NCBI RefSeq assembly: GCF_001428625.1 | Contig: NZ_LMIE01000031.1 | Location: 508,711-572,710, forward strand | Reading direction: 5' to 3' | DNA: 64,000 nt | Origin: Hydrogenophaga sp. Root209 | GTDB lineage: Bacteria > Pseudomonadota > Gammaproteobacteria > Burkholderiales > Burkholderiaceae_C | Shown here: piece after piece, positions 1 through 7,337 of the stretch | Layout: each line of letters opens with the position of its first letter | Position numbering within the stretch: the first letter of the stretch is position 1 | The notes under the pieces: model-generated | The model's database searches: none | What the model was told of the DNA's origin: nothing | Seen by the model: the letters and a program-made list of their open reading frames with translations, nothing else | Program-made: the position numbers and the translations under genes

Positions 1-1
1 C

Positions 2-1198
2 TACCAGGTGACCATGGAGCCCAACCGCCGGCCCTGGCTGTTCGTGCTGGAAGCCACCCCGCAAGGCCCCGAGGTGCCCGACAACGCGGTGCGCATGAGC
101 AACGAGCTGCAGTGGTTCACGCAGCGCCCGATCAACACGCTGGTGCGTTACAGCGCCGAGAGCTATCCCACGTTCCGCTACGGTCCACAAAGCCAGGTGG
201 TGGCCCTGCAAGACCAGATTGCACTGCCCGGCGGCTTCAACCCGCGCACCCTGGCGCTGGCGCAAGCGCTGCGGCGCGAACACGGCACTGGCCCCGAGGC
301 CAACCCCCGGCTCATCGACGCTGTGATGAACCGCCTGCGCACCGGTGGCTACAGCTACACGCTGGACCCCGGCCTGTACGGCCAGAACACCGCCGACGAA
401 TTCTGGTTCGACAAGCGCGAAGGCTTCTGCGAACACATTGCCAGCAGCTTCGTCATCCTCATGCGCGCGCTCGACATCCCCGCGCGCATCGTCACCGGCT
501 ACCAGGGTGGCGAAATCAACGGTGTGGACGGCTACTGGACCGTGCGCCAGCGCGACGCCCACGCCTGGGCCGAGGTCTGGTTGCAAGGCCAGGGCTGGGT
601 GCGCGTCGACCCCACTTCTGCCGTGGCGCCCGGGCGCATCGGCTCGTTCGAACGCCTGCGTGCACCCCAGGGCGCGCTGGCCGGCGCCATCGGCAACCTC
701 AACCCCAACCTCGCCGCGCAGCTGCGCGCCGCCTGGGAAGCCGTGAACAACAGCTGGAACCAGTGGGTGCTGAACTACACCCAGGGCCGCCAGCTCGACC
801 TGCTGAAAAACCTGGGCTTCAGCTCCCCCAGCTGGACCGACCTGGCCTATGTGCTCATCGGCGTGGTGATGGCGGTGAGCCTGCTTGGCGCGGCGTGGAC
901 GCTGTGGGAGCGCCAGCAACACGACCCCTGGCTGCGCCTGCTGCGGCGCGCCCGCGACCGGCTGCACAAGCTCGGCCTGGAGAGTACCGACCACACCCCA
1001 CCGCGCGAACTGGCCCTGCGCGTGCAACAGCGCTGGAAAAATGACACCGTGGACGCCGGTGCCGCCGCGCGGCTTGCACAATGGCTGCTTCAGCTCGAAG
1101 CCCAGCGCTATGCGCGCCCCGGCTCTGGCGACGCCACGCTCTCCCGCCTGCAGCGCGAGTTTCAGCGGCTGGCGTGGCCCCGGAACACCGACGCCTGA
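2..1198 (+). CDS. Transglutaminase-like TgpA/DUF3488 family membrane protein, C-terminal part (5' end outside window)
   Basis: The frame is open from the first bases, so the gene starts upstream. Counting from the GTG at position 8, the visible part carries a periplasmic transglutaminase-like core with a Cys-His-Asp triad: C141 in REGFCEH, H185 in DAHAWAEV and D201 in VRVDPTSAV. A membrane helix follows near residues 279-298, then a cytoplasmic DUF4129-like tail rich in Arg and Leu. The missing N-terminal half should be the multi-helix DUF3488 domain. In this family the gene usually follows a MoxR ATPase and a DUF58 protein. Its physiological substrate is unknown in most bacteria. MltB follows 41 bases downstream, possibly co-transcribed. 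Confidence 0.88.
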   Translation, partial: YQVTMEPNRRPWLFVLEATPQGPEVPDNAVRMSNELQWFTQRPINTLVRYSAESYPTFRYGPQSQVVALQDQIALPGGFNPRTLALAQALRREHGTGPEANPRLIDAVMNRLRTGGYSYTLDPGLYGQNTADEFWFDKREGFCEHIASSFVILMRALDIPARIVTGYQGGEINGVDGYWTVRQRDAHAWAEVWLQGQGWVRVDPTSAVAPGRIGSFERLRAPQGALAGAIGNLNPNLAAQLRAAWEAVNNSWNQWVLNYTQGRQLDLLKNLGFSSPSWTDLAYVLIGVVMAVSLLGAAWTLWERQQHDPWLRLLRRARDRLHKLGLESTDHTPPRELALRVQQRWKNDTVDAGAAARLAQWLLQLEAQRYARPGSGDATLSRLQREFQRLAWPRNTDA

Positions 1199-1239
1199 CC
1201 CCGACACCTGACCCCACCGACACCTGATCAAGGCACCCA

Positions 1240-2319
1240 TTGCAAGTTGTGAACCGTCTTCTTTCCGCGCTGGCCGCCGCCCTCCTGATGGCCGCACCGG
1301 CCCTGGCCCAGTCACCCGCCAAGGCCCGGCCCAACACGGCAGCCAAGGCCGCGCCCGTCTTCACCTACGACCAGAGCGAAGCCGCCATGGCTTTTGCCAC
1401 CGACCTCGCCGTGCGCCGCAACCTCGACCCCGCCTGGGTGCGCCAGCAGATCGGCCAGGCGCAGCGCCTGCCCATCGTCGTGCGCCTCATGCAGCCCGCG
1501 CCCACCGGCACACCCAAGAACTGGGCCGCCTACCGCGCCCGCTTCATCGAACCCATTCGCCTGCGCGCCGGGCAAAGGTTCTGGGAAGACAACCGCGAAA
1601 CACTCGCCCGCGCCGAGCTCGAATACGGCGTGCCCGCCAGCCTCATCGTGGGCGTGATCGGTGTGGAAACGCTCTACGGCCAGCACACCGGCAACCACCG
1701 TGTGATCGACGCGCTCAGCACGCTGGCCTTTGACTTCCCCGCCAGCCACCCGCGCGCCGCCGCGCGCACGGAGTTCTTCAAAAGTGAACTCGAACAATTC
1801 CTGAGCCTGACCGAGCGCACCGGCACCGACCCGTTGTCCCCACGCGGCAGCTACGCCGGCGCCATGGGCTGGCCGCAGTTCATGCCCAGCAGCTGGGTGA
1901 AATACGCCATCGACTTCGACGCCGACGGCAAGGTGGATCTGTTCAACAGCCAGGCCGACGTGATCGGCTCGGTGGCCAACTACTTCAAGGCCTTCGGCTG
2001 GCAAACCGGCATGCCCACCCACTACCCGGTGAGCTTCGACACCAGCAAGCTCGACCTGGACACCCTGCTCGCCCCCGACATACTGCCCAGCTTCGGCGTG
2101 GAGAGCTTCACCGCCAAAGGCGCCGTGCTCGAAGGCCCAGCCCTGCAACACCCCGGCAAGCTCGCGCTGGTGCTGCTGGAAAACGCCGGCGCCCCGCCCA
2201 CCTACGTGGCCGGCACGGACAACTTCTACGTGGTCACGCGCTACAACTGGAGCAGTTACTACGCGCTGGCGGTGATCGAGTTGGGGGATGCGGTGCGGGC
2301 CTTGGTGCCCAGCCGCTGA
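1240..2319 (+). CDS. mltB: Membrane-bound lytic murein transglycosylase B
   Basis: Cleaves the MurNAc-GlcNAc bond of peptidoglycan with 1,6-anhydro product formation. The 359-residue protein begins with a signal peptide (hydrophobic residues 7-22, cleavage near ALAQ). It has the SLT family 3 fold, with the predicted catalytic Glu143 in GVIGVETLYG and the downstream GAMGWPQFMPSSW and DADGKVDLF segments typical of MltB. The TTG start at 1240 has AAGG six bases upstream; a GTG at 1249 would also give a good signal peptide. No lipobox cysteine is visible, so it is probably a soluble periplasmic variant rather than a lipoprotein. It ends just before a hairpin shared with the convergent PEP-CTERM gene. 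Confidence 0.93.
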   Translation: MQVVNRLLSALAAALLMAAPALAQSPAKARPNTAAKAAPVFTYDQSEAAMAFATDLAVRRNLDPAWVRQQIGQAQRLPIVVRLMQPAPTGTPKNWAAYRARFIEPIRLRAGQRFWEDNRETLARAELEYGVPASLIVGVIGVETLYGQHTGNHRVIDALSTLAFDFPASHPRAAARTEFFKSELEQFLSLTERTGTDPLSPRGSYAGAMGWPQFMPSSWVKYAIDFDADGKVDLFNSQADVIGSVANYFKAFGWQTGMPTHYPVSFDTSKLDLDTLLAPDILPSFGVESFTAKGAVLEGPALQHPGKLALVLLENAGAPPTYVAGTDNFYVVTRYNWSSYYALAVIELGDAVRALVPSR

Positions 2320-2353
2320 CACCCCACCACGGCAAAAGCCTTTACCCAATGCA

Positions 2354-2375
2354 AACGGGGGCCGAAGCCCCCGTT
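2354..2375 (-). terminator. Rho-independent terminator of the PEP-CTERM gene
   Basis: A perfect 9-bp stem closes a CGAA loop on the plus strand, which is a UUCG tetraloop in the minus-strand RNA, followed by TTT on the minus strand. It lies between the convergent mltB and PEP-CTERM genes and can serve the minus-strand gene; it may also stop mltB readthrough. Confidence 0.75.
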
Positions 2376-2395
2376 GGTCATGCGATCAAACCGAT

Positions 2396-3040
2396 TCAGG
2401 CTTGCTTGCGGCGGCGCAGGGCACCCGCGGCCAGCAGGGCCACAGCCACCAGGGCCAGCGTGCCGGGTTCCGGCACTGCGCTCGAAGCTTCGTCAGCGGT
2501 GCCAACGAACTCAGCGCGGAAGGCGCCAGGGCCACCGTTGTTCTGAATCACGAACGACAGCGTGTTCAGGCCGGCGATGAAACCGCTGTCCAGCGTGAAC
2601 GCGTGCAGCTGGTTGAAGTTGGCCACGACCACGCCCAACAGCTGGTCACCGGTGCTCACGCCGTTCAGGAGGATGTCCAGGCCTTGGTTGTCGGCGCCCC
2701 ACAGGCCGTTCAGCACAGCGGTGGCGGCGTCCAGGCCGGTCAGGTCAAAGGTGGTGGTGAAGGTGAAGGTCTGGTTGCCACCCAGGGTGTTGCCCCAGAT
2801 CCACTGCGACGTGGCGTTGTTGGCCACATAGGCAGCGTTGCTCACCACGATTGGCGCCGTGATCAAGCCGGTGGAGTAGTGCGTATCGGAACCACCCAGG
2901 GCCAGACCACCCAGACCCAGACCAGCTGCATTCACGCCGGTGTTGAAGATGGAAATGGGAGCAGCGAAGGCACCGGCCGGGGCCAGAGCGGCTGCGGCCA
3001 GGGACAGGGTGGCAACGATGTGCTTGAACGAGAAGGTCAT
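2396..3040 (-). CDS. PEP-CTERM sorting domain-containing secreted protein
   Basis: Exported protein of 214 residues with an N-terminal signal peptide (cleavage near AGAFA), a beta-rich Gly/Asn/Thr-rich body without a recognised enzymatic domain, and a classic C-terminal PEP-CTERM tripartite signal: VPEPGT, a hydrophobic helix, then the basic RRRK end. Such proteins are processed by an exosortase and are usually associated with exopolysaccharide. The ATG at 3040 is chosen because a GGAAA motif precedes it; a TTG 15 bases upstream is in frame but lies on that motif. A sigma-54 type promoter lies about 40 bases upstream, which fits the known coupling of PEP-CTERM genes to RpoN and PrsK/PrsR. No exosortase gene lies in this window. 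Confidence 0.9.
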   Translation of the reverse strand: MTFSFKHIVATLSLAAAALAPAGAFAAPISIFNTGVNAAGLGLGGLALGGSDTHYSTGLITAPIVVSNAAYVANNATSQWIWGNTLGGNQTFTFTTTFDLTGLDAATAVLNGLWGADNQGLDILLNGVSTGDQLLGVVVANFNQLHAFTLDSGFIAGLNTLSFVIQNNGGPGAFRAEFVGTADEASSAVPEPGTLALVAVALLAAGALRRRKQA

Positions 3041-3087
3041 GTGAACTGTTTCCAACTGGGTTGATTTGTACCGAGATGTTAAAGACT

Positions 3088-3104
3088 ATGCAGTTTCTGT
3101 GCCG
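3088..3104 (-). promoter_or_regulatory. Predicted sigma-54 (-24/-12) promoter of the PEP-CTERM gene
   Basis: On the minus strand the sequence reads CGGCACAGAAACTGCAT, giving GG and GC exactly ten bases apart with the GGCAC...TGCA signature of RpoN promoters. The start codon at 3040 lies about 40 bases downstream of the expected transcription start. The site overlaps an inverted repeat ACTATGC-N12-GCATAGT (3085-3110). Confidence 0.6.
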
Positions 3105-3286
3105 CATAGTGTTTTCTATATGAATCAAGGGCCTGTATGGGGTGCGTTGGCATTGAACGGTAAGCATGTAAACGATTCCGACAGTTCCGAAATGGGCGAC
3201 TGTGATGGAGTTCACGCCTCACCAAATGCGAATGTGCAGGCGCAAGACCAACGGGAACGCTTTGCGCGCGCATTGAGCTTCGCTAC

Positions 3287-3302
3287 TGGCACCGAATTTG
3301 CT
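3287..3302 (+). promoter_or_regulatory. Predicted sigma-54 (-24/-12) promoter of the guanidine operon
   Basis: TGGCACCGAATTTGCT matches the RpoN consensus, with GG and GC ten bases apart and strong flanking bases (TGGCAC and TTGC). The expected transcription start is near 3313, about 35 bases before the riboswitch. This would place guanidine use under nitrogen-limitation control. No convincing NtrC dyad was found in 3105-3286, a stretch in which no gene is evident. Confidence 0.7.
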
Positions 3303-3348
3303 AACCCTGAACCAGAGAGGCGCTGTGCCCACACACACGCCAGCCTTG

Positions 3349-3466
3349 AAGACCGCTAGGGTTCCGGGCTCCGCGCAGTTGACCACCGACTGACGCGGAG
3401 CCGTCTGGTCCGAGAGCAGTCGGCCACCATCGCGTGGTTCCACGGAGGGACAAAAGCCCGGGAGAC
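3349..3466 (+). ncRNA. Guanidine-I riboswitch (ykkC aptamer)
   Basis: The strongly conserved ykkC blocks occur in order: CTAGGGTTCCG (3356-3366), CTGGTCCGAGAG (3405-3416) and ACGGAGGGACAAAAGCCCGGGAGA-type 3' end (3442-3465). A stem pairs GGCTCCGCG with CGCGGAGCC between the first two blocks. The class binds guanidinium and turns on guanidine export or degradation genes. Its location in the leader of a carboxylase / DUF1989 / allophanate hydrolase operon identifies the true substrate as guanidine rather than urea. Boundaries are approximate. Confidence 0.93.
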
Positions 3467-3503
3467 GCTTGCGCTGCAAAGCACATGCCTCTCCGCCTTT
3501 TTG
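3459..3503 (+). terminator. Probable riboswitch expression platform (terminator)
   Basis: Downstream of the aptamer, GGAGA (3461-3465) can pair with TCTCC (3490-3494), which is followed by GCC and a five-T run (3498-3502). The GGAGA is also part of the conserved aptamer 3' end, so ligand binding would prevent terminator formation. The pairing was judged by eye. Confidence 0.55.
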
Positions 3504-3525
3504 TCCCCCCGCTCAGGAGCCCCGC

Positions 3526-4383
3526 ATGTCCTTGCCCCTTGCCCCCACTGCCACGGCGCCGCGCGCCGCTGGCGCACCAACCCGGCCCAAGCGGCGTTCC
3601 AAGCTGTTCACCGTGCGCGCCGGCATCTCGCGGCGCACCTATTGGGTGCTTGCGCTCACCGGGCTGTTCACCCCTTTGGTGCTTTGGGCGGGCGTCGGCC
3701 TGTGGGGTGGCATCGATCCGGTGTTCATGCCGGCGCCGCTGCAGGTGCTCACCAAAAGTTTCACCTGGGCCACTGAAACCGGCTTGCTGGAAGACATGGG
3801 CATCAGCATCTACCGCGTGGTGGCGGGCTTCCTGCTGTCGGCGGTGATTGCCCTGCCCTTGGGGCTGTTGATTGGCTCGTTCCGCTCGGTGCAGGCGCTG
3901 CTGGAGCCGCTCACCGATTTCATCCGCTACATGCCGGCGGTGGCCTTCATTCCGCTGGTGATGCTGTGGGTGGGCATTGGCGAGGGTTCCAAGATCGCCA
4001 TCATTTTCATCGGCACCTTTTTCCAGATGGTGCTGATGGTGGCCGAAGATGTGCGCCGCGTGCCGGCCGCGCAGGTGGAGGCGGCGCAAACCATGGGCGC
4101 CAACCGGCTGGAGCTGATCGAGAAGGTGATCTTTCAAAGCGCCAAGCCGGCGCTGCTCGACACCTTGCGCATCACCATGGGCTGGGCCTGGACGTACCTG
4201 GTGGTGGCCGAGCTGGTGGCCGCCAACTCGGGCCTGGGTTACGCGATCTTGCGCGCCCAGCGCTTCCTGCAGACCGACACCATCTTCGCCGGGATCATCG
4301 TCATCGGCCTCATCGGGCTGGTCACCGACCAGCTCTTCCGCTGGGGGCACCGCCGCGCCTTCCCCTGGCTGTATCTGAAATGA
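3526..4383 (+). CDS. ABC transporter permease, NitT/TauT (SsuC) type, of the guanidine operon
   Basis: Inner-membrane permease of 285 residues with about six hydrophobic helices and the conserved EAA loop (VEAAQTMGANRLELIEKVIFQSAKPAL-type region) that contacts the ATPase. It belongs to the nitrate/sulfonate/taurine class, the transporter class normally found with urea-amidolyase-type operons. The ATG at 3526 has AGGAG six bases upstream. As the first gene after the guanidine riboswitch, it probably imports guanidine. A repeat-containing gap of 142 bases separates it from the ATPase. A periplasmic binding protein, usually encoded alongside, is not present here. Confidence 0.9.
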   Translation: MSLPLAPTATAPRAAGAPTRPKRRSKLFTVRAGISRRTYWVLALTGLFTPLVLWAGVGLWGGIDPVFMPAPLQVLTKSFTWATETGLLEDMGISIYRVVAGFLLSAVIALPLGLLIGSFRSVQALLEPLTDFIRYMPAVAFIPLVMLWVGIGEGSKIAIIFIGTFFQMVLMVAEDVRRVPAAQVEAAQTMGANRLELIEKVIFQSAKPALLDTLRITMGWAWTYLVVAELVAANSGLGYAILRAQRFLQTDTIFAGIIVIGLIGLVTDQLFRWGHRRAFPWLYLK

Positions 4384-4480
4384 GCACCCCCTGCGCCGCT
4401 TCGCGTCTTCCCCCTCTCTGGCCTTCGGCCGGAGGGGGACCGCACCTGGGGCCTGGCAAAGCCAGTTCCGCGGTACGTCT
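4384..4480. repeat. Dispersed GC-rich intergenic repeat (type II), copy A
   Basis: The segment has CACCCCCTGCGCC, a CCCCCT/AGGGGG stem around GGCCTTCGGCC, and a tail GGCAAAGCCAGTTCCGCGG. The same architecture recurs at 32722-32806 and, inverted, at 43830-43932. It lies between permease and ATPase genes of the guanidine operon and could form a strong RNA hairpin there. Confidence 0.6.
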
Positions 4481-4525
4481 GAAAGGCGTTCCTTCATTCG
4501 AGGCATCCATTCAAAAAGGCCGCTC

Positions 4526-5377
4526 ATGAGCACCGCCCACATTCCCCTGCCCAAGATCGCTATCCGCAGCCTCAGCAAGCGGTTTGACGGCGCGCCGATC
4601 AACGCGCTGGAAGGCATCAACCTCGACATCGCCGAGAACGAGTTCGTCACCTTCGTGGGTGCGTCGGGCTGCGGCAAGTCCACGCTGCTGCGCACCATCG
4701 GCGGGCTGGAAACGCAGACCACTGGCGACCTGCTGGTGGACGGCCGCGCGGTGGACGGCCCGGGCATCGACCGCGCCATGGTGTTCCAGCACTACAGCCT
4801 CTACCCGTGGATGACGGTGATGGAGAACATCAAGTTCTGCCGCCAACTCAAGGCCCACACAGACAACCGCACATCCGCCGACGTGGAAGCCGCCTCGGGC
4901 CGGGCCGACGCGCTGTTGCGCCTGATGGGCCTGCAGCCGGTGGCCAACGCCTGGCCCAACCAGCTCTCGGGCGGCATGCAGCAGCGCGTGGCGATTGCAC
5001 GCGCGCTCATGGGCCGCCCCGACGTGGTGCTGATGGACGAGCCTTTCGGCGCGCTCGACGCGCAGACGCGCGAGGTGATGCACGACCTGATCCGCTACGT
5101 GCACAAGCTGGAGAAAGCCACCATCGTGTTCGTGACGCACGACGTGGAGGAAGCGCTGTACCTCGGCGGGCGTGTGGTGCTGATGTCGCCGCGCCCCGGA
5201 CGCATCGACACCATTTACGACGTGCCCTTCGGCGACCAGCGCGTGCAGGACTTGAAGCATGAACCGGCCTTCGTGCGCCTCAAGCGCGACATCCTGGAGC
5301 GCATCCGCGAGACCTCGGGCATGAAGACCGATCTGGAGCAGCTGCAACGCCTCTCTGGCGTGGGCGCGGAGAACTGA
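4526..5377 (+). CDS. ABC transporter ATP-binding protein, NitT/TauT (SsuB/TauB) type, of the guanidine operon
   Basis: Cytoplasmic ATPase of 283 residues that energises the permease encoded just upstream. Visible motifs are Walker [10 protein letters not shown] near residue 50, Q-loop [10 protein letters not shown], signature [15 protein letters not shown] near residue 150 and Walker [13 protein letters not shown] followed by the switch His in VTHD. Length and motif spacing fit nitrate/sulfonate/taurine importers. It is followed by a 233-base gap filled with dispersed repeats before the deiminase genes. The substrate is inferred from operon context. Confidence 0.92.
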   Translation: MSTAHIPLPKIAIRSLSKRFDGAPINALEGINLDIAENEFVTFVGASGCGKSTLLRTIGGLETQTTGDLLVDGRAVDGPGIDRAMVFQHYSLYPWMTVMENIKFCRQLKAHTDNRTSADVEAASGRADALLRLMGLQPVANAWPNQLSGGMQQRVAIARALMGRPDVVLMDEPFGALDAQTREVMHDLIRYVHKLEKATIVFVTHDVEEALYLGGRVVLMSPRPGRIDTIYDVPFGDQRVQDLKHEPAFVRLKRDILERIRETSGMKTDLEQLQRLSGVGAEN

Positions 5378-5386
5378 ACCATGCGA

Positions 5387-5582
5387 GCTCCGTTCGCCTG
5401 GAACGAATACCCGTTCGCCCTGAGCCCATCTCCGTTCGCCCTGAGCCTGTCGAAGGGCTCACCAACAACGCTGGAAAGGCTTCGACAAGCTCAGCCCGAA
5501 CGGGTGTTGGCTCAGCCCGAACGGGTTTTGGCTCAGCCCGAATGGGTGTTGGCTCAACCCGAACAGGGGTTGGTTCAGCCCC
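5387..5582. repeat. Dispersed-repeat cluster 1: inverted pair plus 21-bp tandem array
   Basis: CCGTTCGCCCTGAGCCTG...CGAAGG (about 5432-5457) faces its inverted copy CTTCGACAAGCTCAGCCCG (about 5480-5503). Four 21-bp units of type CTCAGCCCGAACGGGTGTT follow (5490-5573) with increasing divergence and a partial fifth unit. The cluster lies between the ABC ATPase and the first DUF1989 gene and mirrors the cluster at 7128-7314. Confidence 0.85.
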
Positions 5583-5610
5583 ATCGAATTTCAATCAACA
5601 GGAGACAAGC

Positions 5611-6444
5611 ATGAATCCACAAGACATTGCAGACCCCTTTACCGTGGCGCCACCGAATCCTCCCCAGGCCGCGCCGGTGGACGCGCCCGCCTTCTGGCAA
5701 CGTTTTCCCGCACCGGCACTGGCCGGTGTGGACACGAGCCAAGTGATGTGGAGCGAGGTGGTGCCCGGCGGCAGCCACTGGAGCTGGCGCATGCCGCGCG
5801 GCAGCGCCATCCGCTTTGTGGCGCTGGAGGCCGGGGCCAACGTGAGCCTGGTGCTCTACAGCGCGCTGGAAAAGCTGGAGCGCTACAACATGCCCGACAG
5901 CCTGAAGGCGCAGCACACAGCGCACTACACACAAGGCCATGTGCTCATGAGCGACATGGGCCGCAGCATGGCCAGCTTCACGGCCGACAGCCTGGGCTGG
6001 CACGACCCGCTGGGCGCCCTGCTGGATGCCGAGCTGATGCAGCAGAAATACGGCGAGAAGCGCTACGAACACGCACGCAACGCCATGCACCGATCCGGCA
6101 AGGACGGCCTGCTGATCGAGATCGGCAAGTACGGCCTGAGCAAGCGCGACCTGATTGCGCCGGTGAACCTCTTCAGCAAGGTGGGGGTGGACGCGCAGGG
6201 GCGTTTCGCCTTTGTGCCGGATCACGCCAAGGCGGGCGACTTTGTGGAGCTGCGTTTCGACATGGACGTGATCGTGGCCATCAGCACCGCGCCGCACGGG
6301 CTGGACACCGCGCCTGCCTACGCGCCGAAGAGGGTGGGCCTGCTGGCCTGGCGCTGCGGCGCCGCGCCGGCCAACGATGTGTGCCGCGCCTTCCGCCCGG
6401 AGAACGCGCGCGCCCTGCACAACACCGACATGCTGTACCTGTGA
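5611..6444 (+). CDS. DUF1989 protein, carboxyguanidine deiminase subunit (CgdA/CgdB type; urea amidolyase-associated protein, first gene)
   Basis: One of two paralogous DUF1989 subunits that deiminate carboxyguanidine to allophanate, between the carboxylase and the allophanate hydrolase steps. The 277-residue protein begins at an ATG with AGGAG six bases upstream; the open frame extends further upstream only through repeat DNA. It shares [12 protein letters not shown] and the later [15 protein letters not shown] segment with its family. At that place the downstream paralog has [15 protein letters not shown], so this subunit lacks the two cysteines likely to bind metal and may be the non-catalytic or structural partner. 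Which letter (A or B) applies was not settled. The second subunit starts 10 bases after its stop. Confidence 0.88.
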   Translation: MNPQDIADPFTVAPPNPPQAAPVDAPAFWQRFPAPALAGVDTSQVMWSEVVPGGSHWSWRMPRGSAIRFVALEAGANVSLVLYSALEKLERYNMPDSLKAQHTAHYTQGHVLMSDMGRSMASFTADSLGWHDPLGALLDAELMQQKYGEKRYEHARNAMHRSGKDGLLIEIGKYGLSKRDLIAPVNLFSKVGVDAQGRFAFVPDHAKAGDFVELRFDMDVIVAISTAPHGLDTAPAYAPKRVGLLAWRCGAAPANDVCRAFRPENARALHNTDMLYL

Positions 6445-6454
6445 GGAGCCTTTG

Positions 6455-7120
6455 ATGACCACCGAAGCCACCGACATCCGCATCCTTGAGAGCACCCTCG
6501 ACCCGGCCCACGCGGTGATGAACCAGCGCCACCCGGCGGGCGAGCCCATCCTGTTTGAAGTGAAGCGCGGGCAGACGCTGCGCATCGTCGACCTCGAAGG
6601 CAACCAGGCCGCCGACGTGCTGTTCTACAACCGCCACGACCCGGCCGAACACTACAGCGCCACCAACACCATGCAGCGCCAGGGCGGCATCTACCTCACC
6701 ACGGGCTCCGTCATTCGCAGCAACGACGGCAAAGCGATGCTCACCATCGTGGCCGACACCTGCGGCCGCCACGACACGCTGGGCGGCGCCTGCGCGGCCG
6801 AGAGCAACACCGTGCGTTACGCGTTGCAGAAGAAGTTCATGCACAGCTGCCGAGACAACTACCTCATCGCCCTGCAGCACGCCGACGTGGGCCTGGGCAA
6901 ACGCGACCTGGTGCCCAACATCAATTTCTTCATGAACGTGCCGGTGACAGCGGATGGCGCGCTGAGTTTTGAAGACGGCGTGTCGGGCCCGGGCAAATAC
7001 GTGGAGATGCGCGCGGAGATGGATGTGTGGGTACTGATCAGCAACTGCCCACAGCTGAACAACCCGTGCAACGCCTACAACCCCACGCCGATTCAACTGC
7101 TCGTCTGGGACCCCACCTGA
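6455..7120 (+). CDS. DUF1989 protein, carboxyguanidine deiminase subunit (CgdA/CgdB type; urea amidolyase-associated protein, second gene)
   Basis: Second DUF1989 subunit, 221 residues, with a GAGGAG ribosome-binding site just before its ATG. It has the family segments [16 protein letters not shown] and [13 protein letters not shown], where two Cys and a His are placed as in metal-binding DUF1989 proteins, and the later [15 protein letters not shown]. Together with the upstream paralog it is expected to form the heteromeric carboxyguanidine deiminase, a protein family earlier annotated as urea carboxylase-associated. A repeat cluster of about 190 bases separates it from the carboxylase gene. 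Confidence 0.9.
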   Translation: MTTEATDIRILESTLDPAHAVMNQRHPAGEPILFEVKRGQTLRIVDLEGNQAADVLFYNRHDPAEHYSATNTMQRQGGIYLTTGSVIRSNDGKAMLTIVADTCGRHDTLGGACAAESNTVRYALQKKFMHSCRDNYLIALQHADVGLGKRDLVPNINFFMNVPVTADGALSFEDGVSGPGKYVEMRAEMDVWVLISNCPQLNNPCNAYNPTPIQLLVWDPT

Positions 7121-7127
7121 ACCCACC

Positions 7128-7314
7128 CACTCCGTTCGGGCTGAGTCCCACTCCGTTCGGGCTGAGTCCCACTCCGTTCGGGCTGAGTCCCACTCCGTTC
7201 GGGCTGAGCCTGTCGAAGCCTCGCCAGCAGAACTGGGATGCCCTTCGACAAGCTCAGGGCGAACGGTGGGAGAGCTCAAAGCGAACGGTGGCTGAGTTCA
7301 GAGCGAACGGTGTG
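7128..7314. repeat. Dispersed-repeat cluster 2: 21-bp tandem array plus inverted pair
   Basis: Three near-identical 21-bp units of type CACTCCGTTCGGGCTGAGT (7128-7190) run into a full element ending in CTGAGCCTGTCGAAGCC (7191-7220). An inverted copy CCCTTCGACAAGCTCAGGG follows (7240-7267), then degenerate remnants to about 7314. It is arranged as a mirror image of cluster 1, so the two clusters flank the deiminase gene pair in inverted orientation. Confidence 0.85.
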
Positions 7315-7337
7315 TAGAGCAACAAAGAAACAATTCC

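Noticed and set aside
3085-3110. ACTATGC-N12-GCATAGT inverted repeat as a separate operator
   Set aside because: It coincides with the sigma-54 promoter bases on the minus strand, so independent meaning cannot be claimed.
3066-3359. Open frame of 97 codons on the plus strand between the PEP-CTERM gene and the riboswitch
   Set aside because: It runs across the sigma-54 promoter and into the riboswitch, has no ribosome-binding site and no family resemblance.
5490-5573. Tandem repeats as a possible CRISPR array
   Set aside because: Units of 21 bases abut directly with no unique spacers, and no cas genes are near.
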